Assembly: GCA_021307315.1 (NCBI GenBank)
Contig: JAJSPD010000015.1
Span: 744,001 to 808,000 of the forward strand
Length of the DNA: 64,000 nucleotides
Source of the DNA: Bisporella sp. PMI_857
Lineage: Eukaryota; Ascomycota; Leotiomycetes; Helotiales; Helotiaceae
Direction of reading: 5' to 3'
Below, one piece after another: positions 24,055 through 35,977 of the stretch (within the stretch, counting starts at the first letter, position 1; each line of letters starts with the position of its first letter). Below the pieces are notes generated by a model. The model saw nothing but the letters and a program-made list of their open reading frames with translations, was not told the origin of the DNA and did not search any database. The position numbers and the translations under genes are program-made.

Positions 24055-24646
24055 TCAGAGAGGATTCCCATTCATCAGATCTGGTAGGCTATTCTCGGCC
24101 TCCTTTGATAGGCGGCTCTTTTCCTCGTCTAAAGCTGCGAATGCAAATTTGAGAGCCTCCATATGCCTTCGAGTCGAAGATGGTGCATCCCAAAATTGAA
24201 CCTGACTACCTCTGGACTCCAGCACGTCGATGCGGTCGAGTATCTGCTTGTACAATCTACTATGACGTAAAGTAGTGGTTCTGCCACGTAGAACTTCCTC
24301 GACGAAGTTAGCGCCATTCCATACGAACTCAAAGATTGTGGTGCTGAACATCTGGTCATACTTTGCATCCATCTCTGTCGTATTGCATAGTCTGTGCAAA
24401 ATTCGGCATCAAGTGATGCTGGAAGTCTGTTATTTTATACCTAGTATTGGCTTGGTCATGCCACTACCCGGCGATAAGTACGTAGCTGACTTCAATACTA
24501 TGATTGCAGCCCAAAGCTCAGCCGCTTCATTCGTTTGAAGCAACTGTCGCGATGAAAAGTGTCCGATAACATTTCCATTATCGACGGAGACCCGCAGCAG
24601 CTCGGGCAAAAGGCTTTCCGCATAAAGTGTATTAGCAGGTTTCTAA
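24055..24646 (-). CDS. Possible RNase H-like fold protein, partial or degenerate
   Basis: Two segments on the minus strand suggest an RNase H-like gene. The upstream one (about 24646-24430) reads LLQTNEAAELWAAIIVLKSA, similar to the conserved 'NRAELxAVIxAL' helix. The downstream one (24399-24055) reads FEFVWNGANFVEEVL, YKQILDRIDVLESRGSQVQFW, like the terminal half of these domains. They are separated by a stop-containing gap that could be an intron; several donor and acceptor pairs are possible and none is compelling. No convincing N-terminal catalytic Asp segment was found, so this may be a remnant. Tail-to-tail with TIM21. Confidence 0.35.
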
Positions 24647-27600
24647 TGTCGCCAATGCCATGCGAGATATACAGCCGCCTTCCCAAAGAGCAGCCAATGA
24701 GATAGGCTCTGTGAGGCGCTCGACCTATGACGACTTCAGAAGTCGCACATATCCTCCTGTGAAGTGAACAAGGGTCCATCCGGAGGTTAACCGAAGGCTC
24801 GCACCAATTCTGGGCAGAAAACTTTCAATTTTTCAATGTTTTACATATCCAGTGTTATCCCATCACAATATTGGAAGAGGCCCGGTCCAGGAACCAATGC
24901 TAAAGAAAAAAAAAACTTACTCCTGCCTCTGTGCTACAACAGCAGCCGTAATACCAAAGACCATAATGTGGTTTACATTAATAATTCAGCGAGGATCGAA
25001 AGGGTCGAAGACACGGCTGGGGCTTGGTGTTCCAATTGTGGCTACAAATATGTTTGTCATCCTGGTTGATGGTGAAGGAAGGAGGAGGGAGAAAAGTTAG
25101 GTGATCTTTTGTCTTTCTAGAAGTGCAGCCTGTTAAGCAGGTGAGGATGATCGCGAGGCTGACAATCTCATGATTAAAACGCAAAGCGGTGAGGTGGTGG
25201 ACATGAGGCTGTAGCAATGTGGTCCAGGAGGAGCTGCGAAGTCGAACTGCTCATGGTATAGCCAAACCATGTCGGCAATGCTTGAATCACATATTCAGTT
25301 TTTGTGGCCATTGGAGATTGTGGATGTTTATGTTTTCGTATAGTTAATGCGAAACTATTCGAAAGTCGTGCCGTTGTACCCCAATCATAGTCATGAGAGG
25401 GTTTGATAAAGTCGTCTTTATGAGCCATTCAATCTCCTGTTTTATGGCAGCCTCCACCTTCGACATGAATTCCGGGTATTTCTATCCAAATAATATACTC
25501 TTCCCGTATACAATAGTAGTAGAGGTACCTTAAGCTTGGAATATCGCATCTCAAATAAACTAATATTACGTCACTTAAGCTGTATAAAGAATCGCAATCG
25601 TGTATTATTCACAATCATGCATCCTAATCTAGTTAGCACGATATGCCAAATCAAGAATCAGGGATGGACCGCATTCAACAGCAGACTCAAGAACGTTGCC
25701 GGCTTCTAGTTCTCCCCTGCCGTGAACACACAAAATCTCATATATATGCTATTGTTATTTTCTACTCTCATGCGAATACATGAATGAATGGCCATTGACC
25801 AACGCCTGTCTCTTGACATTTCGGTAGCCACTGTGCGCCAATTTCATGAAACCTTGCTCAAGCAACAACGAGAAATGCCTTAACTAAGCCTCAATGATAA
25901 CATGGTAAACATTGTATTCGCCCATTATTAGCTCATGCACCATGTTCAAAGCCTTCCTCATGACATATAACTCCGGCAAATGGTCTTGTTGGGATAGAAT
26001 AAAGTAGATGCTTTTACTATTGAGATAATCAATTACGGAGGAGCAGAAGTTGCCATAGCTAGCTCTAGCTTCTGGCAGACCATTTCGTGATCATGAGAAG
26101 TTGATTGAAACTATGCTTGACTGAGAATTGAGTTCCAGCCTTCGCAGACCACTTTGGAGGTCCTCTATAGCTCTCGTACCGAGGTTGTGAGTAAGAATCT
26201 CACACCTCATTTTGGCTTGTGGTGTTCAGTTGTGCCTCAGAAGGGAGGAATCGGTGCTAGTGGCACGAAACGTGCAAGTACGAGACCTTATACCTTTAGC
26301 TATGATATCCTCCTCTCCAGTCCACCAGTTCGTTCCACCTTCAGGAGAGGAGTCATTTCACCCGTTCCTAAAGTACTATTGAGATGCCTATTATAAGTCT
26401 TTATGTACGTTGCCTCGTTTTTCTGGACGATAATGTCGTTCTAAATTAGGCCAAACTTCCTTTATATTCGAACTGGCTCCATGATTGCTACCGTTAATTG
26501 AGAGTGAGAAACTTATTAACGGGTGTTATTACGAATTCTGACGAAGGATTTTGGTCCTTTCCTATAAACCTAAGTTGGTTTTGCGTTTGAATAAAAAGTA
26601 AGTTGTTGAGGCTGCCATAGATTCAGACACTGAGATGGTTTTGCTTATAATGCCCACTGATGCTTCCTATTAGCGACAAGGGAAGAATGAGCGATCTGTG
26701 TTGGCGAATAGCAATACCTCCATTTATATTGCGTGCGCTTTTTACATCATGAGGAAGCGGCACGCCCGTACTGAGGGTCAAGTCCATATCCATGATACAC
26801 CCCATAGCAATCTTCCCCGTCGTAATCACAATTGCAAAGGCATCAAAAATGTAACAGAAACCGTGAGGTATAGTTTTTCATCCTTTTTACTAGCTGTGAA
26901 GGAATATGGGAGAGTTCAAAGTATCACAGGTTTGCATACTTTAGGATACTCGGCAGATTATTCGCCATGCTTCTGCGTTAGAAGCAATCACAATCATCCT
27001 AACTCCGGGTTCCGTCAAATATGGCCAATTTGTCAAATATTTCGCAATAGGGCTCGACCTTTGTGATCGGTTATTCTTTTTCAGTATTTTCCGTTGCTAT
27101 TTAGCCTCAACCCATGCATGCGGTCTTGTCCTTGGCAACTTATGCAGGCGGTGTTGACAAGTTCAAGAAATCAAAAGCACATCGACAGGGTGTGGAGTTC
27201 TGCTATGATTGTTTAGACTACAGGAGAGCAGTTGGAAATGTTAAAGAATTTTATCGCTGCATGAAGCATGCAAGTCACTTTTCAATGGCAGTCATCGAAT
27301 GGATTTCACGCTTCACTGCTATAAGAAGAGCACCAGCAATATTTTTTGATATCAATAATTGCGATACTTCTATGCTTTGGTGCTTCCGTTACTTGTTTGT
27401 ATCCCTCGAAAGTTTTAAAACAATTTACCCTATTTACTTCACTGATTGGCGGAATGAAAAGGCTCTTGGTTCTGCGGATAATGATGTCCCGCATACGTTT
27501 CGGGATCCCTATCCGATTTTCCTCCCTAAATATGCAGGTCCCAATTTTAGAGATCCGGTACTTTATTGTCACCTGGTATAAATTGGCCCGCTTAAGCCGA

Positions 27601-27892
27601 AACCCATGATTTGTATTGCTCTACATCAACCCTGCATGTCGTTTCTCCGCAACATTTGTGCCTTGTGTTACATTTTAATCTCTTCTCCATTATGTTCCAA
27701 ACCAGGGAGGAGATCCACTTCCACGTGGCTACACTGCTACTTAAGTATTAATCTCAACTGGCGTCAATAGTACCATCCGGCTGAGGAGTCAATTTGATCC
27801 GCATCTCCGCCACCTCCAAATTTCCATTCAGTATAAATACGATAGCTTGTCCGTCTAGACCGGCGGTGTAGTGACCTTGGGTGTAAGTCGCA
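24647..27892. other. Long gene-poor interval
   Basis: Over 3 kb without a gene I can support. Frames at 25174-25428 (minus, begins MAHKDDFIKPSHDYDWG), 26698-27066 (plus) and 27114-27581 (plus, 155 codons) have no recognisable domain and no clear coding bias. The final 170 bases include the promoter of the GH26 gene. No inverted or direct repeats were obvious by eye. Confidence 0.4.
27832..27839 (+). promoter_or_regulatory. TATA box of the GH26 mannanase gene
   Basis: TATAAATA lies 54 bases upstream of the start codon at 27893. A strong TATA box is typical of inducible secreted-enzyme genes. Between it and the ATG is CCG-N7-CGG (27851-27863), a Zn-cluster-like palindrome, but its position downstream of the TATA box makes it a doubtful operator. 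Confidence 0.55.
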
Positions 27893-30475
27893 ATGATGTA
27901 TACTCACTCAGCTTTTGCTGTGCTGGCCCTTGTGTCTTCAGCGACTGCTATACTGTTTGAGGCAGAGAATGGTGTACCCACTGGTGGAGTTCACGTAAGC
28001 AAAAGAGCTCTGGCCCGTTCATTATCTTTAGAAACTAGTTTTACAAATACTCTACATGATACAACCAGTTAATATATAAAAGGTTGCTACCGATCTTCCT
28101 GGGTATACCGGGACCGGATACGTGGCTGGCTTTGCGGAAGCAAATGACACTGTCACTCTCTCATTGACAGGCTTAACAGCGGGCAGTTATGACCTCTCTG
28201 TCGTTTACAGTGCCCAGTACGGTGACAAATACACCACTGTGTCAGTTAACGGCGGCGCTGGATCTGAGGTGGCAATCACGAACGTAACCACAGCTACTTG
28301 GGCCAGCTCATTGATTGGCACTTTTACTCTTACTTCTGGCACGAACACCGTCAAGTTCAGCAATTCCTGGGGATGGTACTTCATTGATGCTGTCTCTGTT
28401 GTTTCGACTCCAGTGAAACCGGTTATTGTCGTAGACGTCACAAAAGGCGCCGTAGTCCAAGCTGAAAATGGCATTTTAAATGGAGTGACTGTGGGAACCT
28501 CCCCAGCCGGGTTTTCGGGCACTGGCTTCGTCCAGGGATTTGATACTGATGGTGACAAAGTGACTGTAACAGTCTATAGCGCAACACAGGCTTTGTACAA
28601 TCTTGTCATTGGATATGCTGCTATTTATGGGGGAAAGCAGACCACATTGTCTCTCAACGGAGCTGGCGGGGCGGAAGTTGTTCTAGCTGATACAACAAAC
28701 GCGGCATCACCAGTAAGTACTTTGGCTTTCCTTCCAGACCATCTCATGTTGATGGGGCAACTGACATCGCTCACTATTTGAGAAATAATTTATTGCACTG
28801 CACCCACACTGACATCTCATTCATCTAGTGGGCAAACGCAACGGCTGGTCAGATCCTTTTGAATGCTGGCAACAACACAATTTCGCTGTCCAATGATTGG
28901 TATGACGCTTTTATGGTTCTTTGATAAGGACTAATCGGATCTTAGGGGCTGGTACTTCATCGACGCTTTCTATGTTACTCCAGCACCGGCTCCCGCACCA
29001 CACAAAGTCAGCAGTACTCTGGTCGCCCCCAGTCCACTGCCTGTAACTCAAGCATTGTTCAACAAATTGCTTTCAAAATATGGATCTGGTAACATTTTCT
29101 CTGGACAAGCTGAATTGAGTGGAGTGAGCTACCTGGAGGGAGCTGTCAACAAAACACCGGCAATCGTAGGCCTTGACTTCATTGACTATAGCCCAACTCG
29201 AGTAGTAAGTATCTTCTAGCAAATTGCCTTGTCATATTGTACTTATCTACCACCAGCAATATGGTACAGTAGGTCATTCTGTTGAAGATGCAATTATCTT
29301 TGACGGCCGCAATGGCCTTGTTAGTTTCCAATGGCATTGGAACGCGCCGGCGTAAGCTCCTATCTTTATCCCGCAAAGCCAACTACTTATGTGTGGCCAG
29401 AGATCTTATAAATAACGACACCGTGCCATGGTGGTCAGGCTTCTACACCTACGCCACAACTTACAACTTAACTGCTGCGCTCGCTAACCCCACTGGAGAA
29501 AAGTACGCTCTCCTGATTAGCGACATGGATGCCATCGCTAAGCAACTTCTCCGCCTTCAGGATGCTAATATCCCCATACTTTGGCGGCCACTTCACGAAG
29601 CCGAAGGTGGATGGTTCTGGTGGGGGGCTTATGGCCCTGAGTCTTGCAAGACACTTTACAGGTTAATGTTCGATCGCTTCACCAAAGTTCACAAACTCCG
29701 TAATCTGATCTGGGTCTGGAACTCCGTTTCTCCGGCCTGGTACCCTGGCAATGATGTTGTCGATATCTTGGGATACGATTCATACCCACCTATTGGAGAT
29801 CACGGGCCCGTCAGCACGCAATATCAGCAGTTGATATCCTTGGGCGGTGATACAAAGATTGTTACCCTACCCGAGGTTGGCAATATCCCGGATCCGGATA
29901 TCTTAAAGCTGTATCATGCAGATTGGAGCTACTTTGTAGTCTGGAGTGGCGACTTCATTGAGTCTGAGACTTATAATCCTCTTGAGTTCAAGAAGAAAGT
30001 GTATAACGACCCAACTGTCCTCAAGCTCACAGATTTGGGAAATTGGAAAGGGACTGCTACAGGAACATCGACTAAGACATCTACGTCGAGCAAAACTTCA
30101 TCTTCATCAGCAACCAGCAAGACAACAAGTACTAGCAAATCGACATCATCAACAGCAACAAAGACTTCGTCGGTGACTAGTAAGACGACTACTGCGAGTG
30201 CGCCGGCTGCGACGCAGACGAAGTGGGGACAGGTAAGCTAATTCCAACCTGAAAATGTTATTTCCTTGTATAGAAGCGGTAGGGTCGAGGGATGCCCCGA
30301 GAGCCGATACCACGCGTTTTTGTTGTGGCTTCAGCTTGGAAACCTCCTCCCGAACTCCCGGCTCCCGTGCTAATTCGTCGAATAGTGTGGTGGAATTGGG
30401 TGGACAGGGCCAACCGTCTGTGCGGCTGGGTCGACATGTACATATTCGAATGACTGGTACTGGCAGTGCCTTTGA
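27893..30475 (+). CDS. Secreted GH26 beta-mannanase with two CBM35 modules and a C-terminal CBM1
   Basis: Seven exons (27893-27994, 28083-28712, 28829-28899, 28946-29204, 29257-29351, 29401-30232, 30386-30475) give 692 aa. A signal peptide (MMYTHSAFAVLALVSSATA) precedes two CBM35-type modules, each opening with AENG and closing with WGWYFIDA (about 22-142 and 157-280). The GH26 domain spans about 290-610, with SFQWHWNAP, the acid/base Glu in WRPLHEAEGGW (about residue 452) and the nucleophile Glu in TLPEVGN (about 544). A 50-residue Ser/Thr/Lys linker leads to a CBM1 encoded mostly by the last exon: CGGIGWTGPTVCAAGSTC then a YSNDWYWQCL end, with four Cys and the aromatic face present. It should cut mannan or galactomannan while anchored to mannan and cellulose. 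A Zn(II)2Cys6 regulator gene lies downstream on the same strand. Confidence 0.93.
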
Positions 30476-31585
30476 AGCATACGCTTATACATATTTGCCA
30501 GGTGAAAATGTACATAGGACGGGCCAGAACATAGAGATTGTACATATGCAACTGGATAATTTAGATTCCGCTTTGGGCAAATGATAATCGTGGTAAAGTG
30601 AGCAGGGACGAATGCTCCTTCATCTGGCTCTGGGTACCAACATTTACTTGCTATCCAGAACAATCTCTTAATATTCCTCAGCTTGGTTGTCCTCCTTCTC
30701 CAGCAACATGTGCTTTCTCCTTCACTCAACATATTGAAACCATCCTTCCTTCCTGTCGCCCACTCGTCTATAGTCCCCCGTTCCCCAGATTCCTGGAGCG
30801 CGTAATTCCAAATAAAACATAGATACGGATGGCCTTCTCCATCGACGGGCACAATACCATAGGTCATCATACAGTTTGATAGATATCTTCTTGTCTCCAT
30901 GTGCACCCACGGACGGCCCTCCCTCTTATATCTCAATATTCCCATCATCTAGGTATATAGATACATGGGGCCGGTCATATGCCTTCCACACCCCCCCCCC
31001 CCCCCCCCCCCCACCCCCCATAAACAGTGCGCTGCAATGTCGTACATTATCGTGGTTGGGAGTGCCGACAATTAAGATGTGAAAGCCATAAGCGAAATCA
31101 TGTGAAGCATTTGACTTCCACGACTTGATCCTGCCCAATACCTTTAGAGCTGCGATTGCAGATACATCGCGATTGAGTGAATGAAGTAAGAAGACTTTAA
31201 TACCCTTTTTTATTCCTGTCTTTGTTTCTACCTCTATTCCTCGGACCCTTAAGCCCCTGAGATAGCCGAGGCCAAATGATGCGATCCAGTTTTCCCGTGA
31301 CCTTATGAATATTCAGAGATTGGTAAGCACGCATGATGACGTGCCAAGAATAGATAATATCAACAACAGAAGAGGCATTGAAGGTGTTTAGCTGCACCTA
31401 TGAAATATTAACATTGCACCTGCCATATTTACACTTCCCCTTTTGAGTTATTACGCTTCCTTCAAGGTTTCTACCTCATTTGCCATATCGTAGCGTCGTT
31501 ACTTATCCGAGGTCGCTGGCTCAGTTTGAAACAACAGCATCCACGAGGACAGAGATATTTCGGCTCGAACGTTGGAGCCATAGTG
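30476..31585. other. Intergenic region between GH26 and the Zn-cluster gene
   Basis: About 1.1 kb with the GH26 3' region, a long C homopolymer and the presumed promoter of the transcription factor. The 192-codon minus-strand frame at 30370-30948 overlaps the CBM1 exon and has no recognisable content. Confidence 0.45.
30991..31012. repeat. Poly-C tract of 22 bases
   Basis: Twenty-two consecutive C residues, followed by A and six more C. The complementary strand is a G-run able to form G-quadruplex or slipped structures, and the exact length may be unreliable in the assembly. It lies between the GH26 gene and the regulator gene. Confidence 0.9.
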
Positions 31586-33910
31586 ATGTTTACAACCTTT
31601 GTGACAGAGCTTCCTTTAAAAGGCTCTTCTCAAGGGTCTACATTACCAAAGTCTCCGGTAGCGCAGCAATCTTCCCGCTCCCGGCCAAAAAAACGAGTCC
31701 AAGTCGCCAGAGCTTGTGATTGGTGCCGCATTCACCGCGTTAAGTGTGACAACAATCGTCCTTGTTCCAATTGCAGGAGTAGAGATGGGCAATGTAGCAA
31801 TAATAGTGCCAAGAGTCTTGTGACGTTGCCTCAAGCATATCGAGAGGTGGAACAGTTAAAGCAGAGAGTCAGAGATTTGGAGGCGGAATTGGAGCTTCAA
31901 AAGCAATGCAAGGTTAACCCACCAGCTAATCAATTTTATACACCTAATAGTTTACCGACATCACCGCCTCATAAAGGCGGCTCTGGTCATGTTGAATTCC
32001 ACCTTGAAGAAAGTAGATCTAAGAGGTTTGGAGAAGGAATCCACATTAGCACGGCACGTTCCCCACAGAAGACATGGTACGGATCATCTTCTCTATTCTA
32101 CTTCATCGGGCGGATCAACACCTTCCTGACTTCTGCCCTCCATCAGTCTCACTCAACACATCGGTTGCTTCCCAACTCAGCAAGCTATTTGCTGGACGGG
32201 CCAACGGCCGTGGCTGCGGATGACCAAAGCAATGTATCCGTGCCGGCCGGTGACCTTACCAGCACAGGAGAATATCTTAGTCCTACGCAGGAAGAGTATT
32301 TTCTGGGTCTCTTTTGGCAATCCTACTATACATCATGCCCGATCCTCGACGAACTCGAATTTAAGCAGCATTATCAGTCATTATGGGCAACCTCAGATAA
32401 AGAGCGAAAACCATCTGCTTTGGTCGACATTGTGGTCGCGGTGTGCATGCAGTATGGCATGGCATTACTGCCAGGAAACGACCGTGGGTCAAACACAGAG
32501 GCAAGAGCACTCGTGAGTAACAGCGATGCCACTATTGCAGGTCGATGGCATTACCGACGCTGCCAGACGCTACTGTCGAGTCAGTTGGAAAGCCCTACCT
32601 TGGCAACACTTCAATGCCACATTCTATCCTCTATCTATCTATGCTGCGGTTCTTTCCAAAACATGGCAGATAATGCTTGCACCTTAGCTGTCCGAACAGC
32701 TTTTATGCTTGGCCTTCACCTTGAGCCTCCATCAGCCATGCCCAGAAAAGAACGAGAACTACGGAAGCGTATTTGGTGGACGCTGTATGTTTTGGAAAGT
32801 AAAATGAGCATGAAACTTGGTCGCCCCTTTTTACTTCACAGATCAAGTACTGCATGCAGTCTGCCATCTGATGATCGCGAGACCTCAATCATTTCCGGGT
32901 CGGGTTTTGCTCCTCTCGGAGAAAATGTCACATGGTTAACATGGAACCTTGTAAATACGAAGCTGATACTTGCAGCACGTAAAGCCTATACTGCATTTTA
33001 CCTCGATGGCCCTGATACTCCTTATGATGGTAGGCACCATGCCGGCCTTCAACAACTTGAGGAATGGTTAAGGAATGTACCCGACGCCATCAAGACTAAA
33101 CGCCAAAATAATGGCATTCCATTTTCTACGGACCTTTCAGACCTTGATATTGAACAATTTGCGCCCCTCTGGTTGCAGCGGCAGCGACTACTACTTGAAC
33201 TGATGTATCATAATTTGTCTACTAACTTTTGCCGGCCCTCTATTGAATTTGACCGAACATCACAGCACGCATCGTTTCCTGAAGAGACAGCTGTGAGATG
33301 CGCCGCTCATGCGATGGCGTTGACTCATATTATGCATCAGGTCATTACCCGCACCTCAATCTTAGCAGGCTGGCATGAAGCCTTTCAGTGGCAATGGAAT
33401 ACCGCGATGACCTTGGTTGGATTCATTCTTGCGTACCCACAGGCCTCGTCGACGATGGAGGCAAGGAAGAGCATCGATCTTGCTGTCATTGTTTTCGAAA
33501 CGTTTGGAAATAGTTTTGCAGTTGCAGCGAGCGCAGCAAATATTTTAGGCGATCTCATTACTAAAATGGACGTGCTTATCCACGAGTCTCATGATGCATT
33601 GCTTACTCGGGAGCCAATGCAAGAAGCTCTGCCATTAGTCCCAGCCATTGACAAGCCAGCTGACGAAGACTCCATCGTCACTTCTATTCCGCCGAATGAA
33701 GTACTTGACCTCGAAATGACTTTTGATGGTGGACCACTGGAGATCACAGGCGTTCTGGGCCAGTCAATAGATATATTTGCTTTGGACACATATATTGATT
33801 TCGACTGGTCAGGTATGAATGACGACTTTGGGATGATGAACAACTTTAGCGGGGTGAACAGCCTCGCCGTGGGAAACAGTTCTGTGGTTCCATGGGCATA
33901 TGCGCAATAG
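31586..33910 (+). CDS. Zn(II)2Cys6 transcription factor with fungal-specific MHR domain
   Basis: Single-exon frame of 774 aa from the ATG at 31586; the open frame extends further upstream but has no earlier ATG. The binuclear zinc cluster is ACDWCRIHRVKCDNNRPCSN followed by CRSRDGQC (about residues 43-72), with basic RPKKR before it and a coiled-coil linker (YREVEQLKQRVRDLEAELEL) after it for dimerisation. The middle homology region includes AVRTAFMLGLHLEPP and RKRIWWTLYVLESKMSMKLGRP, hallmarks of the Fungal_trans domain. The C-terminus is acidic and Asn/Phe-rich (DFDWSGMNDDFGMM), a plausible activation region. Target genes are unknown. Its position next to a GH26 mannanase suggests, but does not show, local control of polysaccharide use. 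Confidence 0.92.
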   Translation: MFTTFVTELPLKGSSQGSTLPKSPVAQQSSRSRPKKRVQVARACDWCRIHRVKCDNNRPCSNCRSRDGQCSNNSAKSLVTLPQAYREVEQLKQRVRDLEAELELQKQCKVNPPANQFYTPNSLPTSPPHKGGSGHVEFHLEESRSKRFGEGIHISTARSPQKTWYGSSSLFYFIGRINTFLTSALHQSHSTHRLLPNSASYLLDGPTAVAADDQSNVSVPAGDLTSTGEYLSPTQEEYFLGLFWQSYYTSCPILDELEFKQHYQSLWATSDKERKPSALVDIVVAVCMQYGMALLPGNDRGSNTEARALVSNSDATIAGRWHYRRCQTLLSSQLESPTLATLQCHILSSIYLCCGSFQNMADNACTLAVRTAFMLGLHLEPPSAMPRKERELRKRIWWTLYVLESKMSMKLGRPFLLHRSSTACSLPSDDRETSIISGSGFAPLGENVTWLTWNLVNTKLILAARKAYTAFYLDGPDTPYDGRHHAGLQQLEEWLRNVPDAIKTKRQNNGIPFSTDLSDLDIEQFAPLWLQRQRLLLELMYHNLSTNFCRPSIEFDRTSQHASFPEETAVRCAAHAMALTHIMHQVITRTSILAGWHEAFQWQWNTAMTLVGFILAYPQASSTMEARKSIDLAVIVFETFGNSFAVAASAANILGDLITKMDVLIHESHDALLTREPMQEALPLVPAIDKPADEDSIVTSIPPNEVLDLEMTFDGGPLEITGVLGQSIDIFALDTYIDFDWSGMNDDFGMMNNFSGVNSLAVGNSSVVPWAYAQ

Positions 33911-34752
33911 TAAATATGCCGACTATTGCAGATTAATATGATATGAAGATTTCAGAAATGGAGCGCTTGGGCAACCTTCACCCTTGTCCTCTCAACTATG
34001 GTCAATAGTCGATGGTAAATATTTCTCTCAGAAATGTGGAGCTGGTGAGATCAAGAAATTTATATTCATTCGACTTCTAGAGAGATGTGTTCTTGACGAA
34101 CAAAGTGTTGACTTCTAAGCCTTTCGAATGTCAGTGTCGAGAGTGCCAGATAACTCGCTCCCCTTTTCGGACATATTTAGTGGGAAACCATAGTTTGGGT
34201 TATTTGCGGATGCATGTTTCGGACCGAAGACAACACCAGACAACAGTTCATTCTTTCTCTATGCCTCCGCATCCCTTTCAGGTAAGTCCGTGCATGGCCC
34301 CCAATCTTGACAACAGGGCTCAAGTGGTAGGAAGGACCCCTGGAGGTAAACTACTAGTTTCCTTCATTTGATTCGATCGACTCTAAAGAGGAAGCAGAGG
34401 AAGACAGGGAGATACATAGTTCAATCTGGAGTTACGTATCCAGGTACAATGGCATTCTTGAAAATGTTGAGTCAATTAGCATCATATTCTTTCTCTCTCC
34501 ATGTTAGGTCTCTGGTTCATCATTCGAAATATGGAGGTCCCAAAGGATTTCGTGCTGCTAAATCTCATTACATCGTGTCTCACGAGTTATTAGTAGGGGA
34601 AGTCTTCGAATATATGAAGCGGCCGGCCATCGTTAAAAGGATAGCACAACATCTCATCACACAGCACTTAGATAATATCTATACACTCAAAGTTCTCTCC
34701 AGTTACAAATGATAATAGTCTAAAATCTTTTGTTTATTATCTCAAGTTTACA
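33911..34752. other. Intergenic region
   Basis: About 840 bases. Plus-strand frames at 34087-34371 and 34368-34712 abut each other but show no recognisable domain. They may be chance frames or remains of an old gene. Confidence 0.35.
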
Positions 34753-35740
34753 ATGGCCTCAATCACCGTTTTCGAGGGCCAAGCCAACATCGTTCCAAAG
34801 CAAGATATAACTACCAAACCTAATCAGGTTGTCGGTGACAATTTATTGGTGAGATTACTGCATCTAGGCTTTGTGGAACTGATCGACATTACGTCTGGAG
34901 ATTTCCCAAAATATTAAACAATCATCGTCTGTCTACCAACACGCACATAGAAATCCTTAGACATGGTTCATGGCTACGAAGGTATCGGTATCGTTGAGTC
35001 TGTAGGACTGGACACTAAGATGGTCAAAAATGGAGACCGTATCGGCTGGGGTTACGAGGTTGACAGCTGTAGCCACTGCAAAGAATCCACCTAAGCCTTC
35101 GTCTCACAATGTCCCAAACTCACCACATACTGCGAAAAAAATATCGGTCAAGGAAGGTTTTGCTCCCCACGCCATTCGGTGCGAGTCCTTCCTCTGAATG
35201 CAGAGGAGCAATTTCCTTCACTGCCCCCAATGGAGTTAAACCCAGCGATACGATCGGCATCGGCGGCCTATGGTATCTCGCCATCTAGTTCGCGGCCAGA
35301 CTAGACTATCGAGTTATTGTACTATCCAGCTCGGACAGTAAAAGAGACAAAGCGCACTCTCTCGGTACCACGACTTTGTAGCCATGGCATCCACTCCATG
35401 CCTCGCCATCTCTTACGTTGTCGATCGCCTCCTCGTGACTGCAGGTGCGCTACCTAATTGGGAAATCCTCCTGCCTATTATGGCTCCTCGCTCCATCATC
35501 TATCCCCTCTCCATAACACATGAAATTTTCGAAATTTCACACATGAGCTTGATTATGAATGGAATTGCGGTCCAGGGGAGTGCGTTGCCACCGAGAAATC
35601 ACCATCGGTCAATTTTGGATTTTGTAATCTTGCATGGGGTCAAGCCGATTACAGAGAGTTTTTCAATGACGGAGGAGAGAATCAAAGAAGCGATGGATAG
35701 GCATACGAGAGGGACGGTAGAGGAGTATCGCGCTGTTTAG
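34753..35740 (+). pseudogene. Zinc-dependent alcohol dehydrogenase pseudogene (MDR family)
   Basis: A translated start (MASITVFEGQANIVPKQ) is followed by pieces of an MDR-type alcohol dehydrogenase in changing frames. LLVRLLHLGF appears where a Cys zinc ligand is expected. After a probable intron comes VHGYEGIGIVESVG, then GDRIGWGYEVDSCSHCKES, which stops at a TAA near 35093. A C-terminal part (VDRLLVTAGALPNWEILLPI ... KPITESFSM) is open from 35384 to 35740. The Rossmann-fold segment between is scrambled by frame changes, and the catalytic Cys of the first zinc site is not visible. The relic points toward the SDR gene on the other strand. It cannot make an enzyme. Confidence 0.8.
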
Positions 35741-35977
35741 TACTAAGTGTTTGAACACTAAGAATTAAACATGAGTGGTTGCATGCAATCACCCTCTGCA
35801 TTGCATTAGACACTTAATTCTCAAAGGAGCAATATTTAATTTAAGTAGCAATTAGACTACATTTGAGCCTTTCAAGAACCATTTCACTTGGGATCAGAAC
35901 AAACCCGAGAGGCATCGCTGCTGTGATATCAAGATTTCCCAGGTGTTGATATCACATAACAAGTCCAGCGACCGCAA

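Noticed and set aside
27114..27581. 155-codon plus-strand frame with Cys and aromatic residues
   Set aside because: No recognisable domain, no intron signals, and an almost equally open antisense frame; not enough to call a gene.
27851..27863. CCG-N7-CGG as operator for the nearby Zn-cluster regulator
   Set aside because: It lies downstream of the TATA box within the likely 5' leader; a single site is expected by chance.
30370..30948. 192-codon minus-strand frame
   Set aside because: It overlaps the CBM1 exon of the GH26 gene antisense, has no recognisable domain and no supporting promoter.
34087..34712. Two abutting plus-strand frames of about 95 and 115 codons
   Set aside because: No domain, no shared frame and no splice join that lengthens them.
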